5,184 nucleotides of DNA, taken from positions 1 through 5,184 of the forward strand of contig JABHNP010000330.1 in assembly GCA_018694455.1 (NCBI GenBank), written 5' to 3'. Origin of the DNA: Planctomycetaceae bacterium. GTDB lineage: Bacteria; Planctomycetota; Planctomycetia; Pirellulales; UBA1268. Positions 1 through 5,184 of this stretch are shown here, piece after piece (within the stretch, counting starts at the first letter, position 1; each line of letters starts with the position of its first letter). A model generated the notes under the pieces. That model ran no database searches, had not been told where the DNA came from, and saw nothing but the letters and a program-made list of their open reading frames with translations. The translations under genes and the position numbers were made by a program.

Positions 1-599
1 ATTCTATTGCTGGGCCGAGTGAGATCGTCGTTGTTGCCGATGATAGCGCAACCCCCGAAACAATTGCGTCAGACATGCTCGCCCAAGCAGAACACTCGCC
101 AGGATCGGCACTTTTGCTAACAGCAAGTGAGAGCCTTGCAGATTCAGTCGAGTCGGTTCTCTCCCGAAGATTAGAGATTCTTGAGCGGGCTGATTTGACC
201 CGTGATAGTCTTGATCGCTTTGGGGCCATTGTCATTACAAGAAGCGATGAAGAATCAGCTACGCTAGCCGATGAACTAGCTGCGGAACATCTTTCGATTG
301 ATACACGAGATCCGGAAGAGACACTGATGAAAATACGGCATGCCGGAGCAGCCTTTCTTGGTCCGTTTAGTCCAGTTGCTGCAGGTGACTATGCAGCTGG
401 GCCCTCTCACGTCCTTCCAACAGGAGGCACTGCACGGTTTGCTGCCGGCCTATCGGTCAATCATTTTCTTCGGAGTGGCAGTGTCATTGCTCTCGCGAAG
501 GCTGATCTGGCTGAGATGGCCGATGATATCCAGCTTCTTGCTGAGATAGAAGGCTTGACCGCTCATCGCCGAAGCGTTGAGGCTCGAAGTGAGCGATGA
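1..599 (+). CDS. hisD: Histidinol dehydrogenase, C-terminal part (5' end outside window)
   Basis: HisD is a zinc- and NAD-dependent cytoplasmic enzyme that oxidises L-histidinol to L-histidine in two steps, ending histidine synthesis. The reading frame is open from base 3 and gives 198 residues before TGA at 597-599, beginning SIAGPSEIVVVADD, the conserved AGPSE segment of the family. Expected zinc and catalytic residues are all present at fragment positions Gln28 and His31 (in LAQAEH), Glu95-His96, Asp129 (in GDYAAGPSH), His136 and His188 (in LTAHR). Their spacing (67, 101, 108 and 160 residues after Gln28) equals that of E. coli HisD Q259, E326, D360, H367 and H419 as I recall them. About 230 N-terminal residues should lie left of the window. 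The ATG at 75 is internal to the protein and is not the real start. The gene looks intact and functional as far as it is visible. Confidence 0.97.
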   Translation, partial: SIAGPSEIVVVADDSATPETIASDMLAQAEHSPGSALLLTASESLADSVESVLSRRLEILERADLTRDSLDRFGAIVITRSDEESATLADELAAEHLSIDTRDPEETLMKIRHAGAAFLGPFSPVAAGDYAAGPSHVLPTGGTARFAAGLSVNHFLRSGSVIALAKADLAEMADDIQLLAEIEGLTAHRRSVEARSER

Positions 600-716
600 A
601 TTAGAGCAGGTGTTCCTATCGCAGCGATTGAGCCGGTGATACGGAACGTCGGGGCTTATTTCTAAGCTACACTTGGAGTGAGCAGTTAGCTTCGATCATT
701 TTGTTGAGTAGGTCAT
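600..716 (+). other. hisD-hisC intergenic spacer
   Basis: This 117-bp gap has no open frame worth calling, no strong hairpin and no T-tract terminator that I can see. It is long for a tightly coupled operon, so hisC could have its own promoter, but I found no convincing -35/-10 pair. The only translation signal is a weak purine stretch, GAGTAGG at 706-712, four bases before the hisC ATG. Confidence 0.5.
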
Positions 717-1817
717 ATGAAAGCACCATCCTCCCAGAAATTAGTATCTCTTGTGCGGCAAGAAATTGCGGCAATCGCCGGTTACGTTCCTGGCGAACAG
801 CCTCAGGATACTGGCTGGACAAAACTCAACACAAACGAGAATCCGTACAGTCCTTCTGCATCTGTTGTGAGTGCCATCACTGCTGCTTGTGAGGGCCGAT
901 TGCTCGCGAAATACCCAGACCCTTTTGCGAATCAATTCAGGGCACAGGCAGCGGAAGTACTGGGTGTCGATCCCCGTATGATTCTCTGTGGGAACGGGAG
1001 CGATGATCTCCTCACTATTCTGGTTCGGTGCTTTGTCGGGGCAGGGGATGCAATGAGAGTGCCCACGCCGAGCTACATCCTCTATCAAACGCTTGCAGAT
1101 ATTCAGGGTGTCTCGTGCGACAAAGTGGCTTTTACGGATGATTGGTTGCTGCCACCAGCTTTTGCAAATCCGTGCACAGATAATGGCCAGCCAGTCAAAC
1201 TTGCAATTGTCCCAAACCCGAATAGCCCTTCGGGCACGCTGCTGCCACCAGAGCAGCTTCTAGATCTCGCAGAACAACTCTCGTGTCCGCTGGTAGTTGA
1301 TGAGGCCTATGGTGATTTTAGTGATACAAATTGTCTTGATCTTGTTCGGCAGAGTGAACGAATCATTGTGACACGGTCGATGAGTAAGTCATATGCATTA
1401 GCCGGAATACGTTTTGGCTTTGCCGTTGCCCAGCCGGGTGTAATCGAACAACTTGGAAAGGTGAAAGATTCATACAACTGTGATGCGATTGCGACAGCTG
1501 CAGCAACGGCTGCCTTTGCCGATCAGGATTGGCTAAGGAAAAACCAGAGCTGCATTCGTGCGACACGAACACGAATGAGCAACGAGCTTCGTCGATTCGG
1601 TTTTTCAGTAATTGATAGTCAGGCAAACTTTGTGTGGTGCACACACCCGGACCGCTCACACAGAGAGATTTATGAGTCACTGAAAAAAAAACACATTCTC
1701 ATTCGCTATATGGCCTATCAGGGTTGGGGCGATGGCCTGAGGGTTACGGTAGGCACCGACGCAGAGATTGATGTACTGCTCACCGCTCTGGGCCGCATTC
1801 TAAAAGAAGAAAAGTAA
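717..1817 (+). CDS. hisC: Histidinol-phosphate aminotransferase
   Basis: HisC is a PLP-dependent fold-type I (class I/II) aminotransferase that moves the amino group of glutamate to imidazole-acetol phosphate, giving L-histidinol phosphate. The protein has 366 residues, normal for the family. Visible motifs in order: LNTNENPY (37-44) near the N-terminus; Tyr66 in KYPDP, expected to reach the PLP of the partner subunit; CGNGSDD (91-97), the phosphate-binding loop; PNPNSPSG (166-173); VDEAYGDF (194-201), with Asp195 facing the PLP ring nitrogen and Tyr198; SKSYALAGIRFG (223-234), with Lys224 as the Schiff-base lysine and Arg232; and Arg342 in LRVTVGT for substrate binding. The ATG at 717 is the first start after an in-frame stop at 705-707, although its ribosome binding site is weak. 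A run of nine A bases at 1683-1691 encodes Lys323-325. Stop TAA is 15 bp before hisB. Other class I/II aminotransferases are possible, but the motifs and his neighbours make HisC very likely. Confidence 0.96.
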   Translation: MKAPSSQKLVSLVRQEIAAIAGYVPGEQPQDTGWTKLNTNENPYSPSASVVSAITAACEGRLLAKYPDPFANQFRAQAAEVLGVDPRMILCGNGSDDLLTILVRCFVGAGDAMRVPTPSYILYQTLADIQGVSCDKVAFTDDWLLPPAFANPCTDNGQPVKLAIVPNPNSPSGTLLPPEQLLDLAEQLSCPLVVDEAYGDFSDTNCLDLVRQSERIIVTRSMSKSYALAGIRFGFAVAQPGVIEQLGKVKDSYNCDAIATAAATAAFADQDWLRKNQSCIRATRTRMSNELRRFGFSVIDSQANFVWCTHPDRSHREIYESLKKKHILIRYMAYQGWGDGLRVTVGTDAEIDVLLTALGRILKEEK

Positions 1818-1818
1818 G

Positions 1819-1824
1819 AAGGAG
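1819..1824 (+). promoter_or_regulatory. Shine-Dalgarno site of hisB
   Basis: AAGGAG lies eight bases before a GTG codon at 1833 and just after the hisC stop. It decides the hisB start in favour of GTG, since no ATG stands at that position and the encoded N-terminus matches the usual start of the family. Confidence 0.85.
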
Positions 1825-1832
1825 TATTTGAC

Positions 1833-2429
1833 GTGGGACGAACTGCCACCGTTACAAGAGAGACGACCGAAACGAAAATCGACCTTACTATCAATCTCGA
1901 TGGTACTGGTAGGGCCGTAATCAGTACGGGGATCGGCTTTTTTGATCATATGCTCACCCTGCTGGCAGGTCATTCACTCTTTGATCTGTCCATTACATGT
2001 GATGGTGACGTCCATGTTGACGGTCATCACACCGTTGAAGATGTTGGCCGGGCGCTCGGTGTGGCAGTCAAGGATTGTCTTGGTGACCGGCGTGGGATAC
2101 GCCGCTATGGTCACGCAATACTCCCAATGGATGAATCACTTGTAACGGCTGCCGTTGATCTTGGTGGGCGAGCAGCAACCGTGCTTGCTGTCGAATATCC
2201 GGTCCCAGTAATTGGTTCCTTCGATGTGCAGCTAGTCGAAGTCTTTTGGGAAAGCTTTGCTGCAACAGCTGGAGCAAATGTTCATGCGGTGCTTCACCAT
2301 GGCAGTAATGCGCATCATATTGCTGAGGCAGTTTTCAAGGCAACAGCGAGAAGCTTGAGAATGGCTGTAGAATCAGACTCTCGTCAGTCTGGCGTACCGA
2401 GTACAAAGGGTGTTTTGACGGATGAATAA
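1833..2429 (+). CDS. hisB: Imidazoleglycerol-phosphate dehydratase (monofunctional)
   Basis: HisB removes water from imidazole-glycerol phosphate to give imidazole-acetol phosphate, the substrate of HisC. The enzyme family is a manganese-dependent 24-mer. The protein has 198 residues, the size of the single-domain dehydratase, with no HAD phosphatase domain as in the fused E. coli HisB. Visible: STGIGFFDHM (31-40) with His39; the first metal motif HHTVED (65-70; His65, His66, Glu69); GDRRGIRRYG (84-93); PMDE (98-101); His151; the second metal motif GSNAHHIAEAVFKA (157-170; His161, His162, Glu165); and the C-terminal PSTKGVL (189-195). The residue before the first HH pair is Gly64, where many homologues have Asp; it is not a metal ligand. 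The start is GTG with a strong Shine-Dalgarno site. It is very probably co-transcribed with hisC. Histidinol-phosphate phosphatase must be encoded elsewhere. Confidence 0.97.
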   Translation: MGRTATVTRETTETKIDLTINLDGTGRAVISTGIGFFDHMLTLLAGHSLFDLSITCDGDVHVDGHHTVEDVGRALGVAVKDCLGDRRGIRRYGHAILPMDESLVTAAVDLGGRAATVLAVEYPVPVIGSFDVQLVEVFWESFAATAGANVHAVLHHGSNAHHIAEAVFKATARSLRMAVESDSRQSGVPSTKGVLTDE

Positions 2430-2431
2430 AA

Positions 2432-2468
2432 GAAGGGCGTTGTGGAAATCATTTTCACAACTCCCTTC
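2432..2468 (-). terminator. Hairpin terminator between convergent hisB and PPi-phosphofructokinase genes
   Basis: An inverted repeat pairs 2432-2448 with 2452-2468 around a three-base loop (TCA). It has 17 positions with one C/T mismatch (2438/2462) and one G-T wobble (2445/2455). On the - strand the stem is followed directly by TTTTATTC, which overlaps the hisB stop codon. It therefore reads as a Rho-independent terminator for the phosphofructokinase transcript, whose stop is about 60 bp upstream of it. On the + strand the stem starts three bases after the hisB stop but has no U-tract after it (CTCAGTTG follows). It may still act as a 3'-end barrier for the his transcript. The rest of the gap, 2469-2528, shows nothing. 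Confidence 0.8.
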
Positions 2469-2528
2469 CTCAGTTGTATCGAAGCCGATGGCCTCTGAGT
2501 ACTTTTGATCTCGAGTCGTAGGATACGT

Positions 2529-3839
2529 TTATTCGTTCACAAATGTCTCGAGGAATCGAGCGAGGCTGTGGAAGTCACAACCAGGTTTTACGTAACGAAC
2601 TACGGTGACAAGTGTCTTCGGGTCTACGAGTTCTTCAAAAGGAACGTAGTTGAGATCAAGTTGACCGGAGACGCTCACCATCACCCCGTTGAGTCCACGT
2701 TCAGCGAGTGCACGGTACCCACCAACCCCCAGTTGGCTTCCGAGCATGACATCAAATGCGTGTGGTTTAGAGCAGCGGGCTTCGTAACCAATTTGCAGAC
2801 CAACAACTTTACGTTCTCGGCCGGTTTGTTTTGCATATTCATCACCAACGAGTTTGGCAAACATTTTGCCAAGTTGAATTTGAGTTATTGAAATATGGCC
2901 ATGATCATCTCGTGGTACGCCCTCAAGCTGTTTACTTGGAAGGAATTCAGCGAGTCCTTCTGCAAGAACGATGACACCGTATTCCTTCCCTTCTTTTTCT
3001 TCTCTAACTCGCATTGTTTTGACAATACGACCGACAACCTCATCGACATTCATAACGGGCTTAGTGGTAGTATTGCCGTCAGCATCAGTGCTGGTTTCAT
3101 CTGTACGATACTTTCCGTGAATGTCTTCAACACTGATGACAAGACTGGCTTCACCGGAAATAGCTGCTCCGTACGCTAACCAGCCAGCACTACGACCCAT
3201 TGATTCGCAGATGAAATAGGATCTTCCGGCGTCTGCATCATAGAGTAGGTTTCGGATTTCACCTCCAAGGAAGTCAACGGCCGTGAAGTATCCAAATGTG
3301 AAATCAATGCCCATGTAATCGTTGTCGATTGTCTTTGGCAGATGGACGACAGGAATTCTGGGAGCATCAGCTGGGAGACTGTCTTGGTACAGTTTGAATT
3401 TATTCGCTGTCTTTAGAGTGTCATCACCACCAATTGATATGAGAGCTTCAACACCAAGAGAACGGAGGCCTTCATAGACATTCTTGAGTGGTTGAACGCG
3501 TTGCTCATCATCGAAATGTTCAGGCGCAGAAATATGCTTGCCAGGGTTTGTTCTGGCAGTACCGAGCATGATTCCTTGACCGGATCGAGTCCGCTTTAAA
3601 AATTCTGGAGTTACATTGATATAGTCTTTACCTTCAACGAGTGGTTGCTCTGGTGAGAAGTCAGCCAGAGATGAGTAGCCATGTTTCATGCCGACGACTT
3701 CAGTGTCGTTTCGCATGAACGATGTGGCTGCTGTCGAAATAACAGCATTTGCTCCTGGAGCTGGACCGCCGGCAAAGAGAATGGCGACGCGACGAAAATG
3801 ATGAGCTGCTTTTGGTGGGCGTGAGAGGGATTCGGCCAT
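2529..3839 (-). CDS. Pyrophosphate-type 6-phosphofructokinase
   Basis: This PfkA-superfamily enzyme interconverts fructose 6-phosphate and fructose 1,6-bisphosphate in the cytoplasm. The protein has 436 residues, longer than the roughly 320 of E. coli PfkA. Motifs in order: the phosphoryl-donor loop GGPAPGAN (24-31); SGQGIMLGT (86-94); GGDD (137-140); PKTIDND (168-174) with probable catalytic base Asp172; MGR (214-216); AEG (293-295); and GYEAR (351-355) for sugar phosphate binding. Asp140 and Lys169 replace the two glycines of ATP-dependent enzymes, the known signature of PPi use, so a reversible PPi-dependent reaction (EC 2.7.1.90) is inferred. A polar stretch rich in Thr, Asp and Lys (about 243-262) looks like a surface loop. 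ATG at 3839 is the only start before the in-frame stop at 3876-3878. GGAG 11 bases upstream is a poor, distant Shine-Dalgarno match. The gene converges on hisB and lies downstream of accC. The exact symbol (pfp or pfkA) is left open. Confidence 0.94.
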   Translation of the reverse strand: MAESLSRPPKAAHHFRRVAILFAGGPAPGANAVISTAATSFMRNDTEVVGMKHGYSSLADFSPEQPLVEGKDYINVTPEFLKRTRSGQGIMLGTARTNPGKHISAPEHFDDEQRVQPLKNVYEGLRSLGVEALISIGGDDTLKTANKFKLYQDSLPADAPRIPVVHLPKTIDNDYMGIDFTFGYFTAVDFLGGEIRNLLYDADAGRSYFICESMGRSAGWLAYGAAISGEASLVISVEDIHGKYRTDETSTDADGNTTTKPVMNVDEVVGRIVKTMRVREEKEGKEYGVIVLAEGLAEFLPSKQLEGVPRDDHGHISITQIQLGKMFAKLVGDEYAKQTGRERKVVGLQIGYEARCSKPHAFDVMLGSQLGVGGYRALAERGLNGVMVSVSGQLDLNYVPFEELVDPKTLVTVVRYVKPGCDFHSLARFLETFVNE

Positions 3840-4008
3840 GGGCTGGGGGGCTCCACTGGGAAAGGAGGGAGGGTGTCAGGGACGTGAGAGAAATCTAGCA
3901 AGCATTGAGCTGTTTTTGTAGGGGGTATGTTGCAGCAAGAGGGAATGGCTGCTCGAGGGGTACAAAGGTACGATGGTGAGCAGACTTAGATCTATTCGCG
4001 GTACATGA
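3840..4008 (-). other. accC-phosphofructokinase intergenic leader, C-rich in the mRNA sense
   Basis: This 169-bp region holds no convincing gene. Read on the - strand, the part next to the phosphofructokinase start (3881-3840) is almost all pyrimidine, with repeated CCC tracts. Further up, TAGATT preceded by TGC (3900-3892) resembles an extended -10 element, but no good -35 box is present, so a promoter here is only a weak possibility. The gap makes separate transcription from accC more likely than tight coupling, but read-through cannot be excluded. Confidence 0.4.
3845..3881 (+). other. Putative G-quadruplex motif upstream of the phosphofructokinase start
   Basis: The + strand carries G-tracts at 3845-3850, 3858-3860, 3867-3869, 3871-3873 and 3879-3881, separated by loops of 7, 6, 1 and 5 bases. 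This satisfies the usual pattern of four or more G3 tracts with loops of one to seven. A further GGG lies at 3840-3842. The motif ends just before the start codon and sits on the template strand of the phosphofructokinase gene, so the mRNA itself would be C-rich and the fold would form in DNA. The pattern is seen directly; any regulatory role is inference. Confidence 0.6.
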
Positions 4009-4017
4009 CTAGTCTGC
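3980..4017 (-). repeat. Inverted repeat spanning the accC stop codon
   Basis: GCAGACT at 3980-3986 and AGTCTGC at 4011-4017 form a perfect 7-bp inverted repeat with a 24-base loop. One arm includes the last accC codons and the first base of its TAG stop as read on the - strand. No T-tract follows on the - strand, so it is not a standard Rho-independent terminator. It could protect the accC mRNA 3' end or be chance. Confidence 0.3.
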
Positions 4018-5184
4018 GAGAAGTCGTTCCACAAATTTCGTGTCGATTGTTGCTTCATGAAAAGCGGAGTGCGAGAGGAGGTCCAGATGCAGTGGTACGG
4101 TGGTTGCAATGCCCTTGATCTGAAGTTCACGCAATGCACGGGTCATCGTCTCAATTGCGGCTTCACGAGTTGGTTGGTGCACGATGAGCTTGCCAATAAG
4201 CGAATCGTAATACGGTGGAACGACATATCCAGCTGCAACATGAGAATCAAAGCGAACCCCAAAACCTCCAGGGGCAATGATTTGTTCGATCTTGCCGGGG
4301 CATGGCCTGAAGTTTGCAGCCGGGTCTTCTGCATTAATACGGCATTCAATTGCATGACCACGAGGCACAATGTCTTCTTGTTTGAGCATCAGTTTTTCAC
4401 CGGCCGCTACCCGAATCTGCTGCTTGAGTAGATCGATACCTGTGACCATTTCTGAGACTGGATGCTCAACCTGGATGCGGGCATTTACCTCGATGAAGTA
4501 AAAGTTGTTTTCTTGGTCAACAATGAATTCAACCGTTCCGGCAGAGTAGTATCCCGAAGCTTTGGCTAGGCGGACTGCAGCTGCCGTCATGGCTGCTCGA
4601 GTCTCTTCAGGGAGTCGAGGCGAGGGGCTTTCTTCTATGAGCTTCTGGTGGCGACGTTGTGTCGAACAATCGCGTTCCCAAAGATGAAGCATGGTGCCGT
4701 GTTGGTCACCGAGTACCTGAATCTCGACATGTCTCGGTTTTTCAACATATTTTTCGATATAGATTCCGGCGTTCCCGAATGCAGCCTCAGCCTCTGCGGA
4801 GGCCTGTTGCCATGCCGTCGAAAGCGCAAGGTCATTAGCGGCAACCCGCATACCCTTGCCGCCGCCACCTGCCGTCGCTTTGAGGAGAACGGGAAATCCA
4901 ATTTCTTTGGCGACTTTGATGGCTTCTTGTTCGCCAGACAAGAGTCCTGGACTACCGGGTACTGTTGGGACATCTGCTTCACGGGCGAGAGTTCGAGCGG
5001 AATTCTTATCACCAAGTCGCTCCATCGCTTCCGGAGTCGGGCCGATGAATTCGATATCGCACGAGCGACAGACTTCTGCGAAGTGGGCATTTTCTGAGAG
5101 AAATCCGTAACCAGGATGAATAGCTTGCACATTCCCGATCTCAGCTGCGCTGATAACACGATCGATTCTCAGGTAGCTGTCTGC
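4009..5184 (-). CDS. accC: Acetyl-CoA carboxylase, biotin carboxylase subunit (N-terminus outside window)
   Basis: AccC uses ATP and bicarbonate to carboxylate the biotin on the carrier protein AccB, the first half-reaction of acetyl-CoA carboxylase in fatty-acid synthesis. The frame is open from the window edge and gives 391 residues to TAG at 4009-4011. About 60 residues are missing compared with the usual 450. Fragment positions: IHPGYGFLSEN (22-32) from the N-terminal biotin carboxylase domain; KATAGGGGKGM (102-112), the glycine-rich ATP-grasp loop; RDCSTQRRHQK (171-181); FIEVNARIQVEHP (230-242), holding the metal- and bicarbonate-binding Glu, Asn, Arg and Glu; RGHAIECRINAEDP (275-288); and GGFGVRFDSH (306-315), with the arginine equivalent to E. 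coli Arg338. The protein ends after the biotin carboxylase C-terminal domain, with no biotinyl or carboxyltransferase domain. This favours stand-alone AccC over pyruvate or acyl-CoA carboxylase fusions. The GTG at 5130 is internal. accB would be expected just beyond the right edge. Confidence 0.95.
   Translation of the reverse strand, partial: ADSYLRIDRVISAAEIGNVQAIHPGYGFLSENAHFAEVCRSCDIEFIGPTPEAMERLGDKNSARTLAREADVPTVPGSPGLLSGEQEAIKVAKEIGFPVLLKATAGGGGKGMRVAANDLALSTAWQQASAEAEAAFGNAGIYIEKYVEKPRHVEIQVLGDQHGTMLHLWERDCSTQRRHQKLIEESPSPRLPEETRAAMTAAAVRLAKASGYYSAGTVEFIVDQENNFYFIEVNARIQVEHPVSEMVTGIDLLKQQIRVAAGEKLMLKQEDIVPRGHAIECRINAEDPAANFRPCPGKIEQIIAPGGFGVRFDSHVAAGYVVPPYYDSLIGKLIVHQPTREAAIETMTRALRELQIKGIATTVPLHLDLLSHSAFHEATIDTKFVERLLAD

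Noticed and set aside
75..77. ATG at 75 as the start of a short separate gene
   Set aside because: The frame is open to the window edge and the residues before this Met (AGPSEIVVVADD) are conserved HisD sequence, so it is an internal methionine.
741..1088. Open frame of 115 codons on the - strand inside hisC
   Set aside because: It covers the well-conserved N-terminal half of hisC and has no protein-like motifs of its own.
2019..2040. Gly64 in place of the common Asp before the first HisB metal-binding His pair as a possible defect
   Set aside because: The metal-binding His and Glu residues of both motifs are all present, and this position varies in the family.
2505..2891. Open frame of 128 codons on the + strand opposite the phosphofructokinase 3' half
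   Set aside because: It lies wholly or almost wholly antisense to a strongly conserved gene, resembles no known family, and has no ribosome binding site that I can see.
3892..3900. Extended -10 like element for the phosphofructokinase gene
   Set aside because: There is no acceptable -35 hexamer at the expected distance, and such short matches are frequent by chance; not listed as a promoter.
3686..3901. Proline-rich 71-codon frame on the - strand running from the leader into the phosphofructokinase gene
   Set aside because: Its prolines come from the pyrimidine-rich leader read in another frame; it overlaps the conserved first loop of the enzyme and has no ATG start at its stated beginning.
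3876..4139. 87-codon frame on the - strand overlapping the accC 3' end
   Set aside because: Shadow of accC in another frame, with no recognisable domain.
4648..5097. Open frame of 149 codons on the + strand opposite accC
   Set aside because: Antisense to conserved biotin carboxylase motifs; its sequence is explained by the codon pattern of accC.

Overview
This window holds ordinary bacterial housekeeping genes, and I found no undescribed multi-gene system in it. Left to right it carries the 3' part of hisD, then complete hisC and hisB, all on the + strand. Facing them on the - strand are a complete pyrophosphate-type phosphofructokinase gene and the 3' two-thirds or more of accC (biotin carboxylase), which runs off the right edge.

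The histidine block (1-2429) encodes three late steps of histidine synthesis. HisB (imidazoleglycerol-phosphate dehydratase) makes imidazole-acetol phosphate, HisC transaminates it to histidinol phosphate, and HisD oxidises histidinol to histidine. HisB has no phosphatase domain, so histidinol-phosphate phosphatase must come from a gene outside the window. hisD and hisC are separated by about 117 bp; hisC and hisB by only 15 bp, with a clear Shine-Dalgarno site, and they are probably co-transcribed. The block ends at a long hairpin (2432-2468) in the 99-bp gap between the convergent hisB and phosphofructokinase genes.

The right half (2529-5184) is on the - strand. The phosphofructokinase has Asp and Lys where ATP enzymes carry Gly and Gly (GGDD and PKTIDND). 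It should therefore use pyrophosphate and run reversibly between glycolysis and gluconeogenesis. Its 169-bp leader region is strongly C-rich in the mRNA sense, so the opposite strand carries a run of G-tracts matching the G-quadruplex pattern just before the start codon. accC encodes the ATP-grasp subunit of acetyl-CoA carboxylase, the first step of fatty-acid synthesis. Its usual partner accB would be expected beyond the right edge.

The organism is a bacterium with roughly balanced base composition (judged by eye). A long PPi-type phosphofructokinase with GGPAPGAN in the first loop, together with the general look of the proteins, suggests a planctomycete or similar lineage. This is an inference from memory of the families, not a database result. 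No tRNA, rRNA, CRISPR array, insertion sequence or phage gene was seen.
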